From assembly GCA_010021705.1 (NCBI GenBank), contig RGMU01000129.1, positions 1-5,183 of the forward strand: a stretch of 5,183 nt of DNA, given 5' to 3'. Source of the DNA: Chitinophagia bacterium. GTDB lineage: Bacteria; Bacteroidota; Bacteroidia; Chitinophagales; Chitinophagaceae. Made by a program: the position numbers and the translations under genes. Below, piece by piece: positions 1-5,183 of the stretch; position 1 is the first letter of the stretch, and every line of letters starts with the position of its first letter. A model generated the notes under the pieces. That model searched no databases. It was not told the origin of the DNA and saw nothing but the letters and a program-made list of their open reading frames with translations.

Positions 1-611
1 TATGTAATAGTAGCAGAACCGGCAGTCACACCGGTTACCATACCGGAAGAGTTAATAGTAGCCACAGAAGAAGGAGAGCAACTCCAAGTTATACCGGTTG
101 ACGTATCGGTGTAGTTAGCGGTGCTACCGGCGCATAAATGGTTAGGACCGGTTATGGTACCGGGCAACGGATTAATAGTTACCGCGCGTGAGCGTGAACA
201 ACCTGTAGATAATGTATAAGACAATGTAGCAGTACCTGCAGACACAGCAGTTACGGTAGCCGTCAAGGTACCACCTGCAACAGTAGCCACAGAAGTAGGT
301 GAAATAGCCCAACTACCACCCGTAGTAGAATCTAAATAAGTTGCAGTGCTACCAACACATATAACGTCAGAACCCGTAATCACACTCGGTATTGGATTAA
401 CGGTTATAGTAGTAGTGGCATATCCCATTGCGCTACCGCCATAAGATATAATTACGGAACCGCGTCCCACGCCGGTTACAACACCGGTAGTAGCACCCAC
501 TGTAGCGATAGAAGCATTAGAGCTGCTCCAAGTACCGCCACCAACAGAGTCTGTTAATGTGATTTGAGAATTTACGCATACGGCAGTAGGACCGCTGATA
601 GTGCCTGCACC
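1..611 (-). repeat. Tandem Ig-like coding repeats (two full, one partial)
   Basis: Within the secreted protein the same module recurs with starts near 605, 386 and 161, a spacing of 73 then 75 codons. Each copy opens with a G-T-I-S/T-G-type strand, then a Cys, a GST or NSQ turn, a G-G-x-W strand, an S-x-A-T-V core and a V-T-G/A-V turn. Copies 2 and 3 are preceded by N-P-I/L-P linkers (residues 276-279 and 351-354). Copy 2 has a second Cys (342) near its end that could pair with Cys289. Copy 1 has no such partner for Cys216, and the end of copy 3 lies outside the window. DNA identity between copies is modest, so these are diverged domain repeats rather than recent duplications. Confidence 0.8.
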
Positions 612-1223
612 GCTTGAGCTAAGCTCGCCAATGGTAACCATTACGTTATTCCATTTATCCCCCGTAGTACTACCGCTGGCATCTACAGCTTGTAATACAC
701 CATAAAGGCGAATACTACCCGTACCCGCACTTGGTGCCGTCCATTGTACAGACGTTCGGTAAGTAGTACCGGTACCACCCGAACCGGAAGTAGCAGTTAT
801 TCTTGCGCTATGTTCTATTAAGCGCAAACCACTTACTGAAGTGTTCTGGCAGGCTGTAGGTAAACCAGTTGTGGCTAAAGTACCGGCATTGGTTGCAGAA
901 GATGTACCTGCTCCCGTTAAATTGACTGCCGTAAACTGGAAACCAAAACCCCTCAGCGTAGAAGAAGAGTTGTTTGTACCCGTAATGGTAATGTTGTAGG
1001 AGCGACCTGCTATATACCGCGTTACCGGTGTACCTGCAGAGTCCAAAGTGAGTGTAACGCGGATACCCGTATCCGCAGCAGAAGAGTGGCAACTACAGCC
1101 CGTAGTGCCCCTGGCACCCGTTCCGTTTACACTACTGGAAGCGCCCGGTCCCCCGGAGTTGCTTGATAGAGCCAAATATAGCAAACCTGCAATAAATGGT
1201 AATAGTAAAAAGTGTTTCTTCAT
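1..1223 (-). CDS. Secreted choice-of-anchor V (Reeler-like) protein with tandem Ig-like repeats, C-terminus beyond window
   Basis: Reading from the ATG at 1223 toward position 1 gives 407 codons with no stop, so this is the N-terminal part of a larger protein. Residues 1-21 are a signal peptide (MKKHFLLLPFIAGLLYLALS), so export to the periplasm or surface is expected. Residues about 36-198 match the choice-of-anchor V/Reeler-like pattern: a Cys-His motif (C43-S-C45-H46), an AGRSYNITI strand (72-80), RGFGFQF (91-97), a lone Cys125, EHSA (137-140) and a QWTAP strand (160-164). From residue 205 come Ig-like modules of BIG2 type, each with a conserved early Cys (216, 289, 364) and VTGV or TAVSAG turns. 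Proteins of this design in Bacteroidota often end in a type IX secretion sorting domain; that end is outside the window. Likely a surface or extracellular adhesion-type protein, but its ligand is unknown. No Shine-Dalgarno precedes the ATG, only A-rich sequence. Confident it is a gene; the function is inferred. Confidence 0.88.
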   Translation of the reverse strand, partial: MKKHFLLLPFIAGLLYLALSSNSGGPGASSSVNGTGARGTTGCSCHSSAADTGIRVTLTLDSAGTPVTRYIAGRSYNITITGTNNSSSTLRGFGFQFTAVNLTGAGTSSATNAGTLATTGLPTACQNTSVSGLRLIEHSARITATSGSGGTGTTYRTSVQWTAPSAGTGSIRLYGVLQAVDASGSTTGDKWNNVMVTIGELSSSGAGTISGPTAVCVNSQITLTDSVGGGTWSSSNASIATVGATTGVVTGVGRGSVIISYGGSAMGYATTTITVNPIPSVITGSDVICVGSTATYLDSTTGGSWAISPTSVATVAGGTLTATVTAVSAGTATLSYTLSTGCSRSRAVTINPLPGTITGPNHLCAGSTANYTDTSTGITWSCSPSSVATINSSGMVTGVTAGSATIT

Positions 1224-1645
1224 TGTTTGTTAAATAAAGAGTATGATGAATATGTGTTTTGGTTTGATTGAAACTTAGTGTAAAATGGAGTAAAAGTAAT
1301 ACTTTTCTTAAAACTTCTATGACAGAATAAATTGATAGCCCGCTTTTAGCGTTAGTTATCAACAATTAAAGGAAAAATACGAGAAAAAACGGCAAATCGT
1401 GAGCAAAAAGACGCTAAATAAGTATAGCCTGCGCTTGAAGGGTAAGATAAAAAAGTGCACTGCATACGGCAAAATTGAGGGTTTGGTACATAACTAATGA
1501 CAGACAGATGACTTACGGCATTTAGTTGGGCAAATATGTATCAAATTCTAAGATTATTTTAATCATTTTATGCGACTTAATTTCATAACAATAGTTTAAA
1601 TCACATCTAAAATTATTTTTTTATCATTTATTTATACCTTACTCC
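1224..1645. other. AT-rich intergenic region, no gene recognised
   Basis: This 422-base gap separates the methyltransferase stop from the secreted-protein start. It must hold the promoter and leader of the minus-strand secreted-protein gene, but no exact TAnnTTTG box was found on that strand; the closest is TAAGTTTC at 1277-1270, with no TTG at the expected distance. It contains one imperfect inverted repeat (1332-1362), a weak AT-only hairpin GATTA-TTT-TAATC (1552-1564) and the 8-bp palindrome AGTGCACT (1454-1461). No tRNA-like cloverleaf, insertion-sequence end or CRISPR repeat was seen. A 52-codon open frame on the plus strand (1339-1497) has no ATG and is lysine-rich, as expected by chance in such sequence. 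Confidence 0.6.
1332..1362. repeat. Imperfect inverted repeat in the leader region of the secreted-protein gene
   Basis: TTGATA (1332-1337) pairs with TATCAA (1357-1362), and inside it CGCT (1341-1344) pairs with AGCG (1348-1351) around a TTT loop. The two stems are separated by an asymmetric internal loop (GCC opposite TTAGT). It lies about 110 bases upstream of the ATG at 1223. It could be an RNA hairpin in a 5' leader, a regulator site, or chance. No U-run follows on either strand, which argues against an intrinsic terminator. Confidence 0.3.
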
Positions 1646-3007
1646 CTACTCTACCTCCATTCTTATGCGCCAATGCTTGGGCAAATAATTGTTTATCCTA
1701 TTGCCTATCGCCTTCACCCACCCTATCGGTAGCCCTTTATAACATACTGCATACCACCCCTTTGCCGGAGATTCTATATCCATAGCCTCCCGCTTTAGAA
1801 ATTTTAGCGCATTTTTCCTGTCCACCTCCAATACACTAACCCCACCCTTAAAATCAAGGCTTAGCGCAAGGCTATGCGCCGGTATCCATTCGTTGCCCGC
1901 AGGCGCGCCTATTTCAGTTCCTATTTTGGTAAAGTAAAGGTATTTTTGAAGGGTATTATACGCTTGCTCAAAGTGTGAAGAAAAAGCAGCATACTGCTCA
2001 TTATGCTGCCGTATAAAGTTATAATCTCCCTCTTTTAGGAAATGCCCGCATTGGCTTTCAATGGCTTTATCTTGCTTCTGTAACGTCCTTTTTTCCTTTA
2101 GCATTCCGGTAGAACCTATCTTTTTACACACAGCAATAAAAAAACCCTCACCCTTAACCAAATGTGGATAAAATCTGTACCCCAACAGCACATTATCTTT
2201 AGAGTACGAAGGCACTATACCCCACTCATCACTAACCGGAATAGCTATAGGCTCTACCTCGCCTGCTTTTATCAGCTTCTCTATTCGGTCTTCATTCTCT
2301 ACCTTAGAATACGAGCATGTGCTATATATTAAAGTACCCTCCTCTTTTAACGCCGGTAGTATATCTTCTAATATCCGCTGCTGCCGTTGGTGGCATAGCT
2401 CCACATTGGCAGTGCTCCATTCGTTTATGGCTTGCGGTTGCTTCCGGAACAGCCCCGAACCGCTGCATGGCGCATCTACCACTATAGCATCAAAATAGCC
2501 GCTTAGTGCCGTAAAATGCTTAGGGTCGTTGCACGTTACCCATGCGTTGCTATACCCCCACCGCGTAATGTTTTCGTTCAATATGGCATTCCGGCTTTTT
2601 ATCACCTCATTGCATATCAGCAGGCTGTCCGGAGAAAGGCAGGAGGCTATCAATGTACTTTTGCCCCCCGGTGCAGCGCATAAGTCTAACACCTTTAAAC
2701 CCGTTGCATCTTTGTATAAATGCTCCAAAATCACCGCCAAAAACATAGATGATGCCTCTTGCACATAATATGCTCCCGCATGGTAAAGAGGGTCTAAGGT
2801 AAACACGGGTCGCTCCGGTAGGTAATACGCCCCCCCGCACCACTTCACCCGCTCCAAATTATCTTTTGCCTCTATCGCACCGCCCTTAATGCGATGATAG
2901 CGTACCGATACCTGCGCAGGCACATTATGCGCCTCTACAAACCGAGCTTCATCAATGCCCCAATCATATTTCAATTCTTGTAAAAGTGGTTCAGGAAAAG
3001 CTGCCAT
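1646..3007 (-). CDS. rsmF: RsmF-like 16S rRNA cytosine-C5 methyltransferase (NOL1/NOP2/Sun family)
   Basis: An S-adenosylmethionine-dependent m5C methyltransferase of 453 residues from the chosen start. The Rossmann core shows the SAM motif VLDLCAAPGGKST (106-118), the acidic ribose contact in CNEV (E134), DAPCSGSG (178-185, with the product-releasing Cys181) and STCSYS (229-234, with the attacking Cys231). PHLVKGEGFF (281-290) closes the catalytic domain. The C-terminus (about 374-450) is the RNA-binding PUA-like domain typical of RsmF, with PAHSLALS, GLPIGW and a final NNYLPKHWRIRM. E. coli RsmF modifies C1407 of 16S rRNA; the exact target here is inferred. An earlier in-frame codon at 3049 would add 14 residues overlapping the upstream gene. 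The ATG at 3007 is preferred because the protein then begins MAAFPEPLL, as family members do, 10 bases after the upstream stop. Probably cotranscribed with the DUF5683 gene. All key residues are present, so it should be active. Confidence 0.93.
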   Translation of the reverse strand: MAAFPEPLLQELKYDWGIDEARFVEAHNVPAQVSVRYHRIKGGAIEAKDNLERVKWCGGAYYLPERPVFTLDPLYHAGAYYVQEASSMFLAVILEHLYKDATGLKVLDLCAAPGGKSTLIASCLSPDSLLICNEVIKSRNAILNENITRWGYSNAWVTCNDPKHFTALSGYFDAIVVDAPCSGSGLFRKQPQAINEWSTANVELCHQRQQRILEDILPALKEEGTLIYSTCSYSKVENEDRIEKLIKAGEVEPIAIPVSDEWGIVPSYSKDNVLLGYRFYPHLVKGEGFFIAVCKKIGSTGMLKEKRTLQKQDKAIESQCGHFLKEGDYNFIRQHNEQYAAFSSHFEQAYNTLQKYLYFTKIGTEIGAPAGNEWIPAHSLALSLDFKGGVSVLEVDRKNALKFLKREAMDIESPAKGWYAVCYKGLPIGWVKAIGNRINNYLPKHWRIRMEVE

Positions 3008-3017
3008 TGATAGTGCG

Positions 3018-3572
3018 TTAATAAGATACCACAACACCCACTCCCGCATAGCCCGGTGCCACTACCGGCTGCCACCTGACAGATATATCACGGCTAACGT
3101 CAAAGTTTTTAAGGTGAGCACCCGTTATCGCTTCCACCACTTGCAGCGTATAGCCCAAGCCCGTTACCAATATACTCATGTTCAGGTATTTATAATATTC
3201 GTTCTGCAACTGCTGTAACTGGTCATAACTATAAACGCCCACATAGCTATCCGTAGGATAGGGGTTGTTTATCCTGCCAATGTATGCCTGACGGTAATTT
3301 TGATAATTGGTGTAATTCTCCTTCACAAACCAGCCCGCAACCGCCAAACCGGTATAAAGAATGGGCAGTTTCCAATATTGACGGTTATATGCCTGCCCCA
3401 ATCCCGGAACAACCGCACTATAAAGTCCTGCCTTTTTGGCATTGGGAACAAATACCTTCTTAATCTTTACAGGGCTAACACTGCTATCAATCGCAGGCAT
3501 TGCCACAGCAATATGCTGGCACACAATACAAAAACATAAAAACAGTAAAAAACGAAAGTATGCCACTATCAC
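3018..3572 (-). CDS. DUF5683 domain envelope protein with signal peptide and non-ATG start
   Basis: A small exported or inner-membrane protein of the Bacteroidota-specific DUF5683 family; its biochemical role is not known. Visible features, numbered from a codon at 3590, are a hydrophobic signal segment (about 10-30, FRFLLFLCFCIVCQHIAVA), the family core PNAKKAGLYSAVVPGLGQAY (49-68) followed by YWKLPILYTG and a membrane helix (about 74-89), a Tyr/Gln-rich loop (91-135), a second hydrophobic stretch (139-155) and the ending AHLKNFDVSRDISVRWQPVV (158-177). No in-frame ATG precedes the signal peptide: the frame is closed at 3662-3660, and the first ATG (3500) would delete the export signal. Candidates are TTG 3590, GTG 3572 and GTG 3566. 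TTG 3590 overlaps a likely -7 promoter box, so a GTG is preferred; 3572 is given. The gene follows the DUF6580 gene by a short gap and is followed 10 bases later by the methyltransferase. Confidence 0.85.
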   Translation of the reverse strand: MIVAYFRFLLFLCFCIVCQHIAVAMPAIDSSVSPVKIKKVFVPNAKKAGLYSAVVPGLGQAYNRQYWKLPILYTGLAVAGWFVKENYTNYQNYRQAYIGRINNPYPTDSYVGVYSYDQLQQLQNEYYKYLNMSILVTGLGYTLQVVEAITGAHLKNFDVSRDISVRWQPVVAPGYAGVGVVVSY

Positions 3573-3587
3573 TAAAAAGTATGGCTG

Positions 3588-3595
3588 CAAAGATA
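3588..3595 (-). promoter_or_regulatory. Putative Bacteroidota -7 promoter box for the DUF5683-rsmF pair
   Basis: On the minus strand this reads TATCTTTG, an exact match to the Bacteroidota -7 consensus TAnnTTTG, followed by CAGCC. Transcription would start a few bases downstream, near 3584-3580, leaving a leader of about 10-20 bases before the GTG candidates. No TTTG is seen about 19 bases upstream, so the -33 element is poor. It sits in the gap after the DUF6580 stop (3611), suggesting that the DUF5683 and methyltransferase genes can be expressed separately from the DUF6580 gene. Confidence 0.5.
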
Positions 3596-3610
3596 GCCTA
3601 ATCTTTGGTA

Positions 3611-4165
3611 CTAAGCCTGCGCTTCTGCTTTGGTATTTGCTATCTTTGATGTTATCAAGCTATAGCCTAAAAACAACGCACAGCCGCCTACCATGTCGCC
3701 AATAAGCGTATTTTGGTAAAACGGAATGGCATCACGATACGTTTTTACCAAACCTGCAAGAGAGAAACCATTATAGCCCCCCATAAAATAGCCCAAATTG
3801 GATACTATAAAAAACACAGTGGACGCACTTAGAAGCCCGAAAAATACCGGAAAAGGCTTAGTTTGCTTTAACAACATGCCTAATAAAGAAGCTAATGCTA
3901 TGGCTGCATAGTTATAACCCATACCGGGATAAAAACCCGGAGTATTAGTGAAATAGTGGAAAAACAAATCCGTAGCAAACTGACCCAATAACGGCACAAA
4001 AAAGGCTAATAAACGCCTCTCTTTCATTACCGCAAAGCTGAAAAACCCCACTGCCGATATAGGCGAAAAATTAGGTAGCTCAAGCTGCGCATTGTAGATA
4101 CGGGTATAAACCGCTAATACAACTAAAGATATGGCAATAATGAAATGTAAATGTTTTTGATTCAT
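3611..4165 (-). CDS. DUF6580 family multi-spanning membrane protein (putative transport protein)
   Basis: A 184-residue integral membrane protein with about five hydrophobic segments (roughly 7-22, 36-47, 53-70, 85-99, 107-125, with another near 155-171). Family hallmarks are TRIYNAQLELPNFSPISAVG (21-40, the N-F-S-P-I-x-A motif after the first helix), VPLLGQFATDLFF (57-69, corresponding to the usual P-L-x-x-x-x-S/T-D stretch), FFIVSNLGYF (118-127) and the C-terminal AIPFYQNTLIGDMVGG (146-161). These match DUF6580, a family annotated only as putative transport proteins and resembling small substrate-binding S components of ECF-type vitamin transporters; no substrate can be named. The ATG at 4165 begins MNQKHLHFII, a normal short cytoplasmic lead-in, and there is no Shine-Dalgarno. 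A likely promoter lies just upstream and a 14-bp palindrome covers the start codon. Length is typical; the gene appears intact. Confidence 0.88.
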   Translation of the reverse strand: MNQKHLHFIIAISLVVLAVYTRIYNAQLELPNFSPISAVGFFSFAVMKERRLLAFFVPLLGQFATDLFFHYFTNTPGFYPGMGYNYAAIALASLLGMLLKQTKPFPVFFGLLSASTVFFIVSNLGYFMGGYNGFSLAGLVKTYRDAIPFYQNTLIGDMVGGCALFLGYSLITSKIANTKAEAQA

Positions 4166-4171
4166 GAATCA
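4158..4171. repeat. 14-bp perfect palindrome over the DUF6580 start codon
   Basis: TGATTCATGAATCA is a perfect inverted repeat centred on the ATG of the DUF6580 gene (CAT at 4163-4165 on the plus strand). It lies immediately downstream of the predicted transcription start, a place where a dimeric repressor could act, or it may hide the start codon in a short RNA fold. With no spacer it cannot form a stable stem-loop across its full length. It may also be coincidence, since the central bases are fixed by the start codon. Confidence 0.35.
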
Positions 4172-4182
4172 GTTTTGGAGCA

Positions 4183-4215
4183 CAAATATAATTACAATTT
4201 CTTTATATTGGCAAC
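4183..4215 (-). promoter_or_regulatory. Putative promoter of the DUF6580 gene
   Basis: On the minus strand TATATTTG (4190-4183) matches the Bacteroidota -7 consensus TAnnTTTG exactly. A GTTG (4215-4212), resembling the -33 TTTG element, lies 21 bases upstream, slightly longer than the usual spacing of about 19. The predicted start of transcription, near 4179-4175, leaves a leader of about 10-14 bases. A second TAnnTTTG match (TAATTTTG, 4233-4226) lies farther upstream without a recognisable -33 partner. The region falls in the 93-base gap after the protease stop. Confidence 0.5.
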
Positions 4216-4258
4216 AGTATTGCTCAAAATTAATAATTACACTATTTCCACCACTACT

Positions 4259-5183
4259 CTATCGCTTATACACATTCACTTCAAACAAAAAAGGTGTAAT
4301 TTTTTCTATTTGCTGCTCACGGCTTAGCTTGTTTAACCGGCTTTTGGTAGGTAGGCTAATCTTATTCTTTTTAGGCAACCCACTCAACAAATGCAAAATA
4401 GCTTCTGAACCTATAGAATAAGTTTGTTCTTCTTTTACCGTTCCCGTTGCGGTGATTAAACCTATCACGCTACCCGTTTCATTAAATACCGGTGAACCGC
4501 TCTGACCTGGTAAGGCAGGGAGATAAAGCGTGTATTGGTGTGTATTATTGTCAAAACCGTTAGCACTGCTCACATAGCCTTCGCTATATTTAAGTGCCTC
4601 ATTGGGGTAGCCAAGACTGTATATTTCCGTAGCTAAAGGTGCTTTACTGTTGGCAAACGTGTAAGGCAAATCATATTTGGCAAACTTAAAGTTGCGCTTT
4701 TCCACCTTTAGTAAAGCAATATCAGCTTTGGCATCGTAGCTTACTAAATTAGCTTTATAGTATTCCGATTGGTTAATACTTATATATATGGAATCGGCAT
4801 CGCCCTTACCATTATTAATAGCGTGATAAGCGGTCAAAAAATAACCGTCATTCGTTACCGCAAAGCCCGTAGCCGTATAGCGCACATCTGCCGGAGGGGC
4901 ATCCGTAGCTTTGTGCTTGCTATTGATAGTATCTATAATGGCAAGTTGAAACCTCTTTTGCCGCTCCTGCTCGTTACGCAAATGTGATAAATCACGGCTG
5001 ATGGTGTTATACCTGTTTTCATTGGTATTATCGGCAAATACCACAATAAAATAAGTAAAGATAGAAGCTATAACTGCCACACTCGCAGCCACAGCGGCTA
5101 TCTTAATACTCTGCCTTGATATATTGAACAAAGGCTGCTGCTTTTTAGCCTGCTGCTGCTTGCCTATAGAGCTAAGCATAGCT
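4259..5183 (-). CDS. Membrane-anchored trypsin-like (HtrA-type) serine protease, N-terminus possibly beyond window
   Basis: Encodes at least 306 residues, counting from an ATG at 5179; the frame stays open to the right edge, so the true start may lie outside. Residues 1-24 are basic and Gln/Lys-rich, 25-49 form one transmembrane helix (AAVAASVAVIASIF), and 54-90 are a charged, coiled-coil-like linker. The chymotrypsin-fold domain follows at about 100-265 with a complete triad: His119 in TAYHA, Asp153 in ADIALL and Ser227 in GQSGSP. GFAVTNDGYFLTAYHAI and SVIGLITA are typical of HtrA/Trypsin_2 domains. No PDZ domain follows, only a tail of about 40 residues ending FLFEVNVYKR, so it is not a standard DegP. 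The topology suggests a cytoplasmic N-terminus and a periplasmic protease. Bacteroidota proteases of this layout often carry a short cytoplasmic helical region before the helix, which would fit the missing 5' part. Substrate unknown. It is separated from the DUF6580 gene by 93 bases holding a promoter. Confidence 0.85.
   Translation of the reverse strand, partial: AMLSSIGKQQQAKKQQPLFNISRQSIKIAAVAASVAVIASIFTYFIVVFADNTNENRYNTISRDLSHLRNEQERQKRFQLAIIDTINSKHKATDAPPADVRYTATGFAVTNDGYFLTAYHAINNGKGDADSIYISINQSEYYKANLVSYDAKADIALLKVEKRNFKFAKYDLPYTFANSKAPLATEIYSLGYPNEALKYSEGYVSSANGFDNNTHQYTLYLPALPGQSGSPVFNETGSVIGLITATGTVKEEQTYSIGSEAILHLLSGLPKKNKISLPTKSRLNKLSREQQIEKITPFLFEVNVYKR

Noticed and set aside
766..775. 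GTACCGGTAC palindrome and other ACCGGT-rich sites as possible regulatory repeats
   Set aside because: They fall inside the secreted-protein coding region and reflect repeated Thr-Gly codons.
808..1092. Minus-strand 94-codon open frame, aromatic-rich
   Set aside because: It is another frame of the Reeler-like domain on the same strand; Tyr and Phe richness comes from out-of-frame reading of Thr/Gly/Ser codons.
1270..1277. TAAGTTTC on the minus strand as a -7 box for the secreted-protein gene
   Set aside because: The last base of the consensus is wrong and no TTG lies about 19-21 bases upstream.
1132..1365. Minus-strand 77-codon open frame overlapping the start of the secreted-protein gene
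   Set aside because: It starts with TTG, its second half lies out of frame inside the clear signal-peptide gene, and the product has no recognisable domain.
1454..1461. AGTGCACT palindrome followed by a T-run on the minus strand, as a terminator
   Set aside because: The palindrome has no loop and so cannot form a terminator hairpin; eight-base palindromes are common by chance.
1339..1497. Plus-strand open frame of 52 codons, lysine-rich, in the intergenic gap
   Set aside because: It has no ATG, the only usable starts are an internal GTG or TTG, and the composition is what A-rich sequence gives by chance. No family was recognised.
1552..1564. GATTA-TTT-TAATC hairpin as a terminator for the methyltransferase gene
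   Set aside because: The stem has only five base pairs, four of them A-T, and no clear U-run follows; too weak to call.
3008..3049. Fourteen-residue N-terminal extension of the methyltransferase (start at 3049)
   Set aside because: It would overlap the end of the DUF5683 gene, and the family alignment fits a start at MAAFPEPLL; the extension resembles no known part of RsmF.

Overview
The window looks like chromosomal DNA from a member of the Bacteroidota, most likely a Chitinophagia/Sphingobacteriia-type lineage. Three things point there. Two genes belong to families found largely in that phylum (DUF5683 and the DUF6580-type membrane protein). A long secreted protein joins a choice-of-anchor V (Reeler-like) domain to tandem Ig-like modules of the kind common in type IX secretion substrates. 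Start codons lack Shine-Dalgarno sequences, while TAnnTTTG boxes, the Bacteroidota -7 promoter element, sit just upstream of two genes. The species cannot be named from this stretch.

All five genes lie on the minus strand, so transcription runs from right to left. From the right edge: (i) a membrane-anchored trypsin-like serine protease, whose N-terminus may continue beyond the window; (ii) a small multi-spanning DUF6580 membrane protein with its own likely promoter and a 14-bp palindrome over its start codon; (iii) a DUF5683 envelope protein without an ATG start before its signal peptide, preceded by a perfect TAnnTTTG box; (iv) an RsmF-like rRNA cytosine-C5 methyltransferase starting 10 bases after the DUF5683 stop, so probably cotranscribed with it; (v) after an AT-rich 422-base gap, the start of a large secreted Ig-repeat protein that runs off the left edge. 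No complete open frame covers this last gene because its stop is outside the window, but it is open for 407 codons.

Functionally this is mostly an ordinary block: one RNA-modification enzyme beside envelope and membrane proteins and one secreted adhesin-like or surface protein. Nothing here forms a recognisable defence, mobile or CRISPR system, and no tRNA, rRNA, insertion sequence or strong terminator was found. The points worth a second look are small: the CxCH motif in the Reeler-like domain, the start codon and promoter arrangement of the DUF5683 gene, the palindrome over the DUF6580 start, and the truncated anchored protease.
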